NCBI GenBank assembly: GCA_027604505.1 | Contig: JADIIX010000036.1 | Coordinates: 62,001 to 126,000 of the forward strand | Reading direction: 5' to 3' | Source of the DNA: Gonapodya sp. JEL0774 | Taxonomy: Eukaryota > Monoblepharomycota > Monoblepharidomycetes > Monoblepharidales > Gonapodyaceae | DNA: 64,000 nucleotides | Shown here: positions 22,840 through 33,462 of the stretch, in pieces | Position numbering within the stretch: position 1 is the first letter of the stretch | How the letters are laid out: each line of letters begins with the position of its first letter | Program-made: the position numbers and the translations under genes | The notes under the pieces: generated by a model | What the model saw: only the letters and a program-made list of their open reading frames with translations | Told to the model about the DNA's origin: nothing | Database searches by the model: none

Positions 22840-24471
22840 ATGATTCAAATACGAGCCTTCCTACTCTCGGCGGAGGAAGTCGGTGAATCCGACGCTGAGC
22901 TTGTCACGTGTCCTCGGGAGGGTTGCGGCCACAAAGTCGTTTTGAAGTTCGCCGATTTGGGCTGGGAGGTGAGAACGCGCTACTCGCGCGGGATGGAAAC
23001 CCTTCACCCAAAACTGTGTGTTGCCTCTTTAATAAAACTTCGACTACTCAGAAGGAGCCCTATGAGCAGGATATCAGGCTGGTCATGCAGACCTGTAACC
23101 GGAGCAAACACAGGAAAAAGTGCAACGCCCGGTTCGACGTCCCGCGATGGTGAGTCTCCTCGCTGCCTCCAAAATAAATTCGACCTAGTCATTCCTGAGC
23201 ATACTAAGCTCATTCATATATCCTATCTGAACTTTGTAACAAACCGCAGGTGGGAAGGTCGCCCCACAATCGACTACTCCACGCTGCACCAGAAACTTCG
23301 TCGCAACAACATGATTGTGCCAACCCAAATAAGATCGAATAGGAGATTTGCCGATCGACGTGCTGGTGGTGGTGATGATCGAGAGAGTGACGACGACCAA
23401 CCAGACAACGACCCTCCAGACAACAACCCAGAACTGGACTCCGACGAGAACTCATTCTCCTCGTCCAATTCCTACCCAGAGAATCCCCGCAGGTCTTCGA
23501 GGGTACCAAGGGCCTCGAAACGGTCTTCGTCAAGTGTCTCATTCTCGGCAGTTGGAAATTTGACTTTGAATGTGGATCAAACGGGAGGAGACATGGTCCC
23601 CAACACACTCACATCAACGATGCCTCCTGGTGAAATGTCAATTTCAGCGCCCACGAACATGAGCGCTACTGGAGATCACCTTTTTGACCCCGCTGCGATG
23701 GTGTTTGGGTCAATTCCTTTACGTGAGTCAAGCTTACTGTGCGCGGTTGTGTGCAACAGCAACCACTCACCGTTTGCATGGCTCATCATAAAATCTATGC
23801 CCTTCCCAAATCACGATGCAGAATCTTTTCTGCACCCCGATCCCCGGTACCAGACCCTCCCCAACAACCTCCCCCTCGAGCGGTCCATGCTACTAGCTCT
23901 GCGCACGGACCTCTCATCTCCGCCCCTGCAGAGGTCCTCTCAACCTCTGCCCCTCGTTCCATCGCACCCCGATTCCACTTCTAGTGTTTTGTCCTCCGTG
24001 TTTTCGCATGTGTTACCCACTGTGACCAACGGATGGTACCCAAACATGCACCCCTACACTGATCCGACCCGATCCACCTCAAACGACGCACCTCCTGTGC
24101 TTTCCCTCTCTCCTACATCCACCGCCTTCTTTATTCCAGCCTTACCCTCCGAGATCTCTGCTGCACCTCCCCCAGCTTTTGGACCCCCACCAGCAGCCAT
24201 CCGCACCTCGTACCATCCACTGAATCCTTTCACTTACAGCACCAAAACTGCAGGCATGGCGACTGAGCGTAACGCAGCAGGGCTCGCCGAGGGTCTAGAT
24301 AGTGATGGGGATCTGCTACCCTTTTGGGGCGCTGGTACCGCTCTAGACGTGGACATGGCGAGGTTGGACGGAGATGAGGCTGGGGATATGGGAAGTGGGA
24401 TGGAGGCTGGGATACAAGATACTGATTTGGAAAATGGCGGTCTTGTTGCGTCCGAAGGAACGCGGTGGTGA
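22840..24471 (+). CDS. P2: member of the unnamed P family
   Basis: Four exons: 22840-22968, 23052-23149, 23250-23722 and 23822-24471; 449 residues. The first two introns sum to a multiple of three, so the unspliced frame stays open while misreading exon 2; splicing restores the family module. The third intron is 99 nt without an in-frame stop and could be retained. Module: 'FLLSAEEVG', 'CPREGCGHKVVLKFADLGW', 'RLVMQTCNRSKHRKKC', 'RFDVPRWW' and 'IDYSTLHQKLRRN'. A conserved 'YHPLNPFTYS' lies near the C-terminus, followed by an acidic end with 'DGDLLPFWG'. The intron splitting the Trp-Trp codons is at the same place and phase as in P1. No upstream exons were found. Confidence 0.78.
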   Translation: MIQIRAFLLSAEEVGESDAELVTCPREGCGHKVVLKFADLGWEVRTRYSRGMETLHPKLCVASLIKLRLLRRSPMSRISGWSCRPVTGANTGKSATPGSTSRDGESPRCLQNKFDLVIPEHTKLIHISYLNFVTNRRWEGRPTIDYSTLHQKLRRNNMIVPTQIRSNRRFADRRAGGGDDRESDDDQPDNDPPDNNPELDSDENSFSSSNSYPENPRRSSRVPRASKRSSSSVSFSAVGNLTLNVDQTGGDMVPNTLTSTMPPGEMSISAPTNMSATGDHLFDPAAMVFGSIPLRESSLLCAVVCNSNHSPFAWLIIKSMPFPNHDAESFLHPDPRYQTLPNNLPLERSMLLALRTDLSSPPLQRSSQPLPLVPSHPDSTSSVLSSVFSHVLPTVTNGWYPNMHPYTDPTRSTSNDAPPVLSLSPTSTAFFIPALPSEISAAPPPAFGPPPAAIRTSYHPLNPFTYSTKTAGMATERNAAGLAEGLDSDGDLLPFWGAGTALDVDMARLDGDEAGDMGSGMEAGIQDTDLENGGLVASEGTRW

Positions 24472-26077
24472 TGCTAGATTCATTGAGAATGGTGGGAGAG
24501 ATTGTGGGGAGGATGGGACAGGCGGTAGGTGAACATAATATTAATGAATTTTGATTTTCTTGGTGAACATGGATGCAATTGGAACGAACAGATATGGTGA
24601 AGAACAGCGCTGAACAAATCAATGTCAATGCTTATTACCGCGAGAAGCTTTATTCTTTTGTTCGAAGGCCTAAGGTTTATACCATATTTAAATCTCGAGA
24701 TTTCTATGCGGACATATTACAGTAATATGCTGGTGCGCCGCTCATTTTACCGAGTAGTGTCGCGGGGTCCCACAAACTTTCGACGAAACCGGGCTGTAAA
24801 GATGGAGAAAGAGCCCGAAAATTTACCCATGCAAGTGGTATTTCTCGACATAGCGCTGGAGAACCCGGCCTGGTGCGCCGTCGGCGGGAAACCAATATTG
24901 ATGACACCACGAGCCTGCACAGTTCGATGTAAACAGTGATTCCGTAACTGCAGCTGGGTGGGTGGGTAGCAACAATCAGTCCTGAAGCAGGAAATAAATG
25001 AACTGCTGTGTAGTTCTTGATGGCCAGGATGGGCAGAGTAAGGGCCGGAGCAGCAAACAAGCACAGAACCAAAGTGCATTTTCGATTTGGTCAAATTCTG
25101 GCGAGCGGATGAGTGCGTGGCAGCTTGGGGTGGGCGTGCAGAGAAGCGGGTTACATTGATAAAGCTGTTTTGAGAAGAATTGTGGGGATATCGCAGACTC
25201 TCTAACTCTCATCACAGTACTGAGTGCGAGAAATTCGGAAGTGGTCAGTCCGAAGTTGGCAGGCCAGGCGGACCAACACCAAAACCATAAATTTCACAAA
25301 TTGCCTGTTCGTTGAAATCCGCCCGGTGTGTTGACCGGCGGTGCAGAGAACGGAAAGTGGAGAACACAACGAAAAAAGAAGCCGGAAACGAGCGGGAAAG
25401 GCGACGGGGTGAAAGGTGCAGAGACCAAAGAACACCGAGACGAGAGCAGGAGGACCGCCAACCTCGAAGTGTGAAGACGGTCATTGGTGCGGGCGAGCAA
25501 TAGGTGCTGGAGAGGGAAGGAAACAGTGGGGGAGTTCGGGTTTGAAGGTGGGTTTGGTGGGTTGACCGGTGAGCGGGAATCAGGAAACGGGGTCAAAGCG
25601 AGGCTGAGCACGGACAACCTAAACGAAAGGAGTATGGAATGGGACTCGCGTGTGCGATGGACCGGGAAGTAGGGTCGGGAGGTGTCCAATCGGAGGGAGA
25701 CACTCAGGACCAGTGGACAGACCACCAGGGACTGGTGGCGGGACCTGACACAAGCACCATGTGCGCATAATTCACAGCGCGCAATATGGATCGAACTGTG
25801 ATAGTGATGGTTGACTGAGCGGATTGTACGCGAGCCTGAAAGTTGGGCGGCTAGTTGGGAACACCAGGTTTGGACGAATCGGAAGACAGTGGGGCAAGTT
25901 CTCGACGCGCAATCTTGCTCTCATAAGCGTATGGAATTAATGTGGCATTAGCGGAGAGGAGACGGCGTCGGATATGTGGACAAGGTTTCATGGAACGATG
26001 ACGAGTCCGTTCATTCACATCTCGACTGTCACTACAGCACACTGCATACATACAGCACACACCCCATACATACCACA
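24472..26077. other. Intergenic region
   Basis: About 1.6 kb between P2 and the multi-RRM gene. Frames are short and overlap on both strands (for example 25294-25725 minus and 25312-25503 plus). I support none as a gene. It presumably includes the promoter of the multi-RRM gene. Confidence 0.45.
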
Positions 26078-29000
26078 ATGCGCCGCACTCATCCCACTCA
26101 GCATCTGCACCAGTCGTCCCCATCCCCGCCGTCCCCAACCCACCATACCTCTCCTCTCACACCACTCACCACCAACACCTCGCTCGACCCATCCCGCCCC
26201 ACCGCAGTCCACCTACCCCCCCAGTCCATCTCATCTCGTCTCGCATCCCTGTACCATTCCTTGCGCCGCCACCATGCGTTTCACCGACTCATCCTCCACA
26301 ACGACCTTTCCGCACACGCCTTGCTTGCCCCTATACCCCCGGGAGCCCCGCTCGACGATTCTCTACGGCAGATTGTGGGCAACTTGGCCAGTGTGGACCC
26401 TTACTACCCTCCTTATAAGCCCACCGTGCAGCAGCAAGATGCCATGGCACAGCCAACACCTTTGGTCCTTTTGAGATACGCACCGCCGACCCTGCCGGTC
26501 AAAGAGGTTGAGGAATTGATCGCAGGGTTCGATGGTGTGCAGGATGTTACTTTTCCGGGAGCGCAAAGTGAGTCGGATCGAGGGGAAGAGGCATTGCCTG
26601 GGCACCCGCACGAACCGGACGAACCAGAATTCACCATGAATACTTGGTGATTTTGGAGGCGAATATCGAAATATAATGTTGAGTCCTTGCGAGGTGCCCA
26701 ACCGGAGCTCCACCGGGACATTACTGGAGTGAGGGGCCAATGCGCGGTCGCCTGAAGAATTCACGCTGACGGGTTCTTCGAAGTGTGTTCTGCGTCTGCA
26801 CCATTTTGTTTTTGTTTCTTTTTTTCTATATTTTGTCTATTCTTGGTCCACTCCTTTCATCGCTCCTGCACCTTCGCTTTGTCACCTCATGCGCTCGTTC
26901 ATCTTTGTCTGCATGTCTATCCTACCTCCATCAGCTCTTTCCGCGAACCCTCCTTCCCCCACCTCTGCCGCCCAAACTCCTTCCCACTGTCTTATCCACT
27001 TCTCCTCCCTCCACCGTGCCCGCGCATTCCTCCACGAAATCACCCGCACCACTTCTTGGTCGGCTGTCTATAGCTCCCCTACAGGGCCTCCGCCATTACA
27101 GCCCGCACAGCAGACCATGGGAAGTATGGGTAGCGTGGGCATGGGCATGGGAATGCCTGGATTGATGGGATCCGGAGGCAGTTTGGGAATGGGTATGGGA
27201 ATGACAGTGGGCAACATGGGTCCTGGTGGTATGATGCCATCCACCAACTCCACACACACCCCTCGGTACCAACAACCTCCCTCTACTATAAGCACCATAA
27301 CGCCGGTGGCCAGTTTAGCTGTCCCAGGGGGCAGTGGGGGAAACGGATCAGGGTCACTAGCGACAACGACGGGAGGGACCAATGCCCGTCCCTTCCCCTC
27401 TTCGAGTCCTGCTGGTCCCGCATCCTCTTCCTCCCCCTCATCTCCTTCGTCCTCCATGGCCATCCACAACCCCACCAATTCCTCCGCTTTCTCTCCAACG
27501 TCCACTACCCTCTCTACCGGCCACCCACTCTCCGTCTCCCTCGCGGTATCCCATCCTCCTTCGTGGTCCCCCGACACTCTCTCGGCCTGGCTCACCCGAT
27601 CCGCATTTGGGGTTGACACATGCAACGTACTAGCCACCCAGCCTGGTCCCTCCGATTCTTCATCGCACCCAAGCACAGCCACCACTACATCCCCAGAATT
27701 GTCTTCCTCCCCGCCACTAATATCCCAACCGAACCGCCTGTCCGACATCGGCACTGCATCCTCATCGCATTCTCCGACACCCCCTCCAACCTACAACACT
27801 TCCTTAGTTCGGCTCTCCTTCCGTTCCCCAGATCACCTACGTACATTTTTTATGAACCCACCTGGCTCAAGCTTACCTCCCGTCGTCGTCCGACTTGCCG
27901 AACCTCAGCAGATGTCGGCAGCGGCGGCGGGGACACATGGGTGGCGTGATGTACAAGCTGGTGTGGCAGCGGGCGCAGGACAGATAGGGCAGGGTGGCGT
28001 GCCGAGTATGGATATGAATGTGGGGATTGGTAGGGGAATGGGCGGTGTGCAGGGGGGTCCGGCCGTCGGCGTGTTCAATGGAGGGATGATGAGGGGTGCA
28101 ATCCAACCACATGACCACCCTCATCCTGAATCTCAATACCAGCAGAATCAGTACCAACAGTATCAACAGCAGATGATGGGCTTGGGTGCTGCAGCTGGTG
28201 GTGCCGGAGGGGCGGGCTACGGGTTTAGCCAGAGTCAAGGGATGGGACTGGGTGGGAACCAAGGACAGGTTCAGATGTATGGTGGACGCAATGGAGTATT
28301 GAATGGGAATGGAAGTTCTAATGGGAATGCAAGCCTGAGTGGGAATGGAAATGGAAACCCTCAGATGGGGCAGTTGCCAGTTCAGGGTCAGAGTCAGTTT
28401 GGCCATGGTGGACCTCAAGGTCAGGTTTTAGGGCAAGGCATTGGTCAACACGGATATTACGAATCGCTCGGCGGTCCTATGGGCAATGGCGCAGCCACGT
28501 CGGGCCCCGATACTGGTTCAGGTTTGATGGGACCGTCCTCGTCTTTCGCGCAACCCCCGTCCGGTGGTATTCATTCCTCCGCCACACAAGCCACTACACC
28601 ATACGTTCCTGCCACAAACCATCCGGCCATCGCTATTCACGTGCCCGCGTCGCTCGATCCGGCTGATTTGAGACGACTGTTGCGATGCTTACCAGGTTTC
28701 CGCAGATTGGTGCTGCCAGTGTCTGCCTCGCCAGCCGCCTCCACAAGCACCCCTGCGACCCAGCAGAACCAGAGTCAGTTGGCTTTATCCTTGTTCACAG
28801 CGTCGTTCGTGGATGCAGATTCGGCACGGAGCGCGGCGGATGTTATTGCCGGTTTGGGGCATGGGATCGTGAGCGGGACAGTGGGGGGGCCAGGTGCTGC
28901 AGGTATGTGGGGTGGTGTCGAGGTATGGAGGGGCGCATGGTGTGGGGGTGCGGTGAGTTTTTGATGGATTCCGGGGGGGGTTGGTGTTTGTTAGAAAGTT

Positions 29001-32000
29001 TTAGTTCCTCTATCCCCAACTCCACTTGCTGTTACCCCATCAGACCACACCTGTGCCAACTCCGTCTCCACGCCCAAGCGACCCCCCGACATCAACACTC
29101 ATTACCCTCCTCCCCCCACCTCTGCTCTCTGCTAGGCCCGATTACTATGCCCGACTCGTGTCGGACCACGACGGAGTTATTGCTCTGCACCCGTTGGGGA
29201 CCGACTCGTCTTCGCCGGCGGCATATGCGGTGGTGTTCAGGGATGCCACAGCTGCTGCGAGGGCCGCGAGAGATTTAGGGGAGGGGACGAGTATTGGTGT
29301 GAGGTATGCGAGAGAAGGGGAGGAGATTGGAAGTGATCAGATATTGATAAGGTTGGACAAACAGCCTTTGGAAATGAGGAAGGGGATGGCACAGACTGAG
29401 AGAGAGAAAGAGCAGGAAGTGGAGCAAGGAGAGCCAAGAGAAGAAGCAATGTGGGAAGATGGTGGAGAGAATGTTAGTGCAAGGAGGGATCCTGAGCGAG
29501 AGAGAAGTGGCAGTCGGGACAGTAGGCGGAGTTCGGCGTCGGTGCCGAGCGATTCGGAAGCCGCGGAGGGAGAGGATGGATTAGGAAGGCTTGGGGGAGG
29601 GACCGCGGGGGGCGTCATCACGGGTATTAGCGGGATCAAGCAGCGTGGGCGGAGTCACAGTCAAAGCTCGGCGCATTCTGCGGCGTCTGCGTCGAGTGCT
29701 GGGGGCGCGCGAGTGCCTCGAGCAACAGTGCATATCACGAATCTTTCTGCACCGGGGAACGGTCTGGACAAGGCGGATGTAAAACACTTGCTGGCTGGTT
29801 ATCCTGGATTCCGCCGTGTTGCATTCTACCGCGATTGGATTTTCGCGGTATTTGATAGTACCACCTCCGCAGCGAATGCGGTGAGCGCCATAAATACCGA
29901 TACCAAGATGCGGGCGAGTTTTGCTAGGGATGAGTATGCACCGAACTATGTGGTTCCTGAACCCGGGATGCAATGCAGTGTGTTATACGTGTGTAACTTG
30001 CCGTGGGACGCAACTAATTTGGAATTGACCAAGCTGTTCAAGTGAGTTCAGATGGGAATGGTTACGTGGACGATGATAATCGTGGTTCAATGTCTGATCG
30101 TGTTTTTGTCTTCCTTGCAACCGTTCTAGGGCATACCCAGGCTACCGCGAGGTCTATTTCTTCCGCGAAGCCTGTAAAGTTTATTTTGAAGATATTGATA
30201 GCGCAGAATCGTGCATGCGCGATGTGAACGCCACGACCAATCTCATCGCGACATATTTCAAGGGCGAAACAGCATCGGGACAGTCTGGCATGATTGAGGA
30301 TCAAGCCAGAGATGAGGCGGATGCCATAAGCGTGAAGAGTGCCAGGAGTGCCGCGGATGTCCAGGGTTCGCAAGGGGTGGACTCGCAAGGTGGTCAGAGC
30401 GGAGAAGGAAGGCCGACGCCGAAGTGTACGCTGCATGTGTCAAATCTAACAAGAGATCGGGCGGATTTGAAAGTGCACTTTCAGTCGTACGCTGGATTTG
30501 TGCGCATCGCTTATTACCCCAACTGGATATTCTTGGTCTTTGCGGACTCATCGACGGCAGCGCAGGCCATACAGAAAATTCATGCGACGACGAGAATGCA
30601 AGCGAGCTTTGCCCAAGTCGAGTACACACCCGGGTTTGTCAGACCCGAACCAGGCCCCATGGGCCCGGTCGTGCGGGTCGGCAACTTTCCCAGTGGTGCG
30701 GGGGAAGGAGAATTTGTAAAGCTGTTTAGAAGCTACGAGAAGTGAGTTCATAATTGAGAAGAAGAGTGACTGGTTTTGTCAAGCATTATCTGTTTACTGA
30801 TTACATGAACGCGGTCCTCCTAGCTGCACTGACGTCCGCTTTGGTCGGGAAGACTGCCTCATTTGGTTTTCCTCACGCGAAGCCGCAACTCGGTGTCTCG
30901 ATGACATCAACCGGACCACAAATCTGTGCGCAGTGTACTACCCGGTCATGAGCCCAGCCGCAACTCAGCCACCGGCTGCTCGATTACCAACTGCCACGCC
31001 GCAGACGGGATTTTCTCCGTATCCCTCCCAGCAGTCTTCAGGCCCTCCACCAGGATTTGGGCAGTTTCAACCTCGTCCAGTGCCGCAACAAACGGAGTTC
31101 TGGGAAGATGACGAACCAGCAACGTTATCCATGGGTCATTCGATACCGAGCTCGCCTGGAGGATCGTCACTTGATGCCAGTGCTGCAAGGAGTTCAGCGA
31201 GCTCACCGTTTCCCAATTCTGAGAGGTCGTACGGTGTCGAGGGAATTGCAAACAACGGGCACAATGTCGTCGTCGGTCCGACCGGGCAAATGGCTGTTTC
31301 TGGCATGTCCGCGGGATATGGTGGTGGCAGCGGATTTCCCCCCGGGCACCCGCCGAAAACTACTCTCAAAATTGGCAACATAAGCTTGGATAGGGCAGAC
31401 TTGCGTAAAGTTCTATCTAGCCTGAGAGGATTCACCAAAGTCGCTTTTTATCGGTAGGTGTCTTGATTCTGCGTATTTGACTCATTGCATCAGTGACCGC
31501 ATGTCGTCAAATGGACAAACGCATCCCTCTCAGGGACTACGTATATGCGTGTTTCGCAGATGTCGAGTGTGCACGTGCTGCCATGGACCTTTTGCATACT
31601 TCTTCCAGGATGCGATGTGTATACCCGAAGTACGACTACACAACGCACAACGATCGGCTCGACGTTGGCCAGCCGTGCCCCATTCTTCACGTCAGCAACA
31701 TGCCCTTCAACTCTAATTCAAGCGAGTTCGTCAAGATGTTTGGAGCATACGAGGGTTATCGGGAGACACAGTTTTTCAGAGAAAGTTGCCTTGTATTCTT
31801 CGCAACTGAGCGAGATGTCAGTGTTATCTTCTAGGAGCGTAATCGATTAGGTCTCTGTTTGACCTGTCTTTCCAATCACTTTCACACACTCCCAGGCTGC
31901 GACTGCTCTCCAAGACTTAAACAAGACGACAAATCTCGTGGTTGTGTATTCCAAAAAGGGTCTTTCTGCTTTGCAAGCTCTCCAACAGGGAAGTCTCATG

Positions 32001-33125
32001 ACATATGCGAATGGTTCCAATTCTCTATCAGGTTATCCAGGGGGCGACTTCCAGCATTCCCTTCCTACCGATCCAGCGCTCATGGAACAATTCCTTCGCT
32101 CGGTTTCTGCTTCAATGTCTGACCAATTTGAAGGCGAAGTGCGGCGTCCGCCGGGATCTTCGAATCTGACCGGTGGATCTGAATTCCCCCGGGACAGAAG
32201 GACCTCAGAAGCCGATAGTCGATTGTGGACGAATGGTTTCGGACGTTCTCCAAGCATGCCGCTATCCTCGTTTGCCTCCGAAGGTGATGAAGATGGCGAG
32301 TACAAACGATACGCTAGAACACCAGATAGCATGTATCAGGCTGATAATGCTTCTGGTGGGGGATATGGAACTAAGTCCAACGAGATCCCTGATGTAGTTC
32401 GCCACTTCGTCGAAAAGATGCAGCATCAGATGAGTGAAATGGAGCAGCGTATGGTTGCAATGCAACGGCAACTTGCTGAACGTGCCGTGGCTGAGCAAAG
32501 GCTGAAGGAGGAAAACGCACAACTTCGGGCGGCTCTCACACGCCTAGGTGGAGGTCGGGCACCTGAAATTCGACGAAGCGAGCAAGTTTCAGGACGTGGT
32601 GGACTCGGGCGATTTACACCGGAACTTAACGTTGGCTCACCAGTTCCTTCGTATGGATCCGCCCTCGGACTCACCAGGTCAACATCAGGACCGCCTCAGC
32701 GAAATGTTGGTTTCGCACAGTATGCTGAGGACCAATTTTACGCGCAGTCTCCAACCTCGTCTATGTACCCACCTCAAGCACAGCAGTTCCGTGCTGGGCA
32801 AGGAGAAACCTTCCCAGGCCATAGCCCATATGGAGCTTACCAGCCTCAGCTGCAACATACACAAGGTCCACCCTCCTATGAATTGACTGCGCACGACTCA
32901 ATAATTAGCATGCTAGACACTGATATTGATCGACAGGAGGCCCGTCGGCAACAGCAACAACAGCTGCAGCAGCAACAAACACCCGACTATGACCCTCGCG
33001 AAGCTTGGAATAGCGTAACTTTTGGTCCACAAGCAACACAGGGTGCGGAATCTGGCCCCACAGGTTTGGGAGGGATGGGAAGAGGTTTTGGGACGAGATT
33101 CGGCAACAACGGATCCATCTGGTAG
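26078..33125 (+). CDS. Very large multi-RRM RNA-binding protein (about ten RRM-like units)
   Basis: Seven exons join in phase: 26078-26567, 26935-28952, 29044-30041, 30130-30741, 30824-31453, 31534-31816 and 31896-33125; 2086 residues. The C-terminal half has three tandem pairs of RRM-like domains at about residues 1060-1240, 1267-1440 and 1551-1720. RNP2-like strands are 'VHITNLS', 'LYVCNLP', 'LHVSNLT', 'VRVGNFP', 'LKIGNIS' and 'LHVSNMP'; the matching RNP1 positions are degenerate ('WIFAVFDS', 'ACKVYFED'). More divergent units occur earlier ('VLLRYAPPTLPVKEVEELI', 'IHVPASLDPADLRRLL'). A Gly/Met/Gln-rich linker fills residues ~200-600, and a coiled coil lies near 1843-1895. The aromatic RNP1 residues needed for RNA binding are only partly kept, so protein binding is possible. 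The first intron (367 nt) is the least certain. Confidence 0.82.
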
Positions 33126-33462
33126 AAACTCTCGTAGCCAACGTTTAAGTCTTGGTGGACATTCAGTCATCGTTGCAGGACATATTCTCTGCCCCCTTCG
33201 TCTGGGCTCAAACGTACCTCGTAGAAAAGTGCGACAATTTTAGTAGCTTCATTTGGACCGTCACCGCTAGCATCTCAGCTTTCCTGTAAGCGTTGGATCT
33301 TCACACATGAGAAGTATGTAACTCCCGTCCACGTCTCAATCATGAATAAGAAAAACATAGTTTTCTCGTTGTTCATTGGCTCGTGAAACAAACTCCCCGA
33401 AATCTCCATTTGATAAAAGTTACATAAGAAGCGGTGCGACAAAGCCACTCTGAAAACAATCC
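33126..33462. other. Intergenic region between converging genes
   Basis: About 340 bases between the stop codons of the multi-RRM gene (plus) and P3 (minus). Nothing recognised. Confidence 0.4.

Noticed and set aside
22666-24471. A single 601-residue uninterrupted frame
   Set aside because: The first two introns add up to a multiple of three, so the frame stays open while misreading exon 2. Splicing restores the Cys-rich P-family module.
25294-25725. 143-residue minus-strand frame rich in Ser/Leu/Pro
   Set aside because: Overlapping frames are open on the other strand, composition is typical of a shadow frame, and no ordered segment or splice partner was found.
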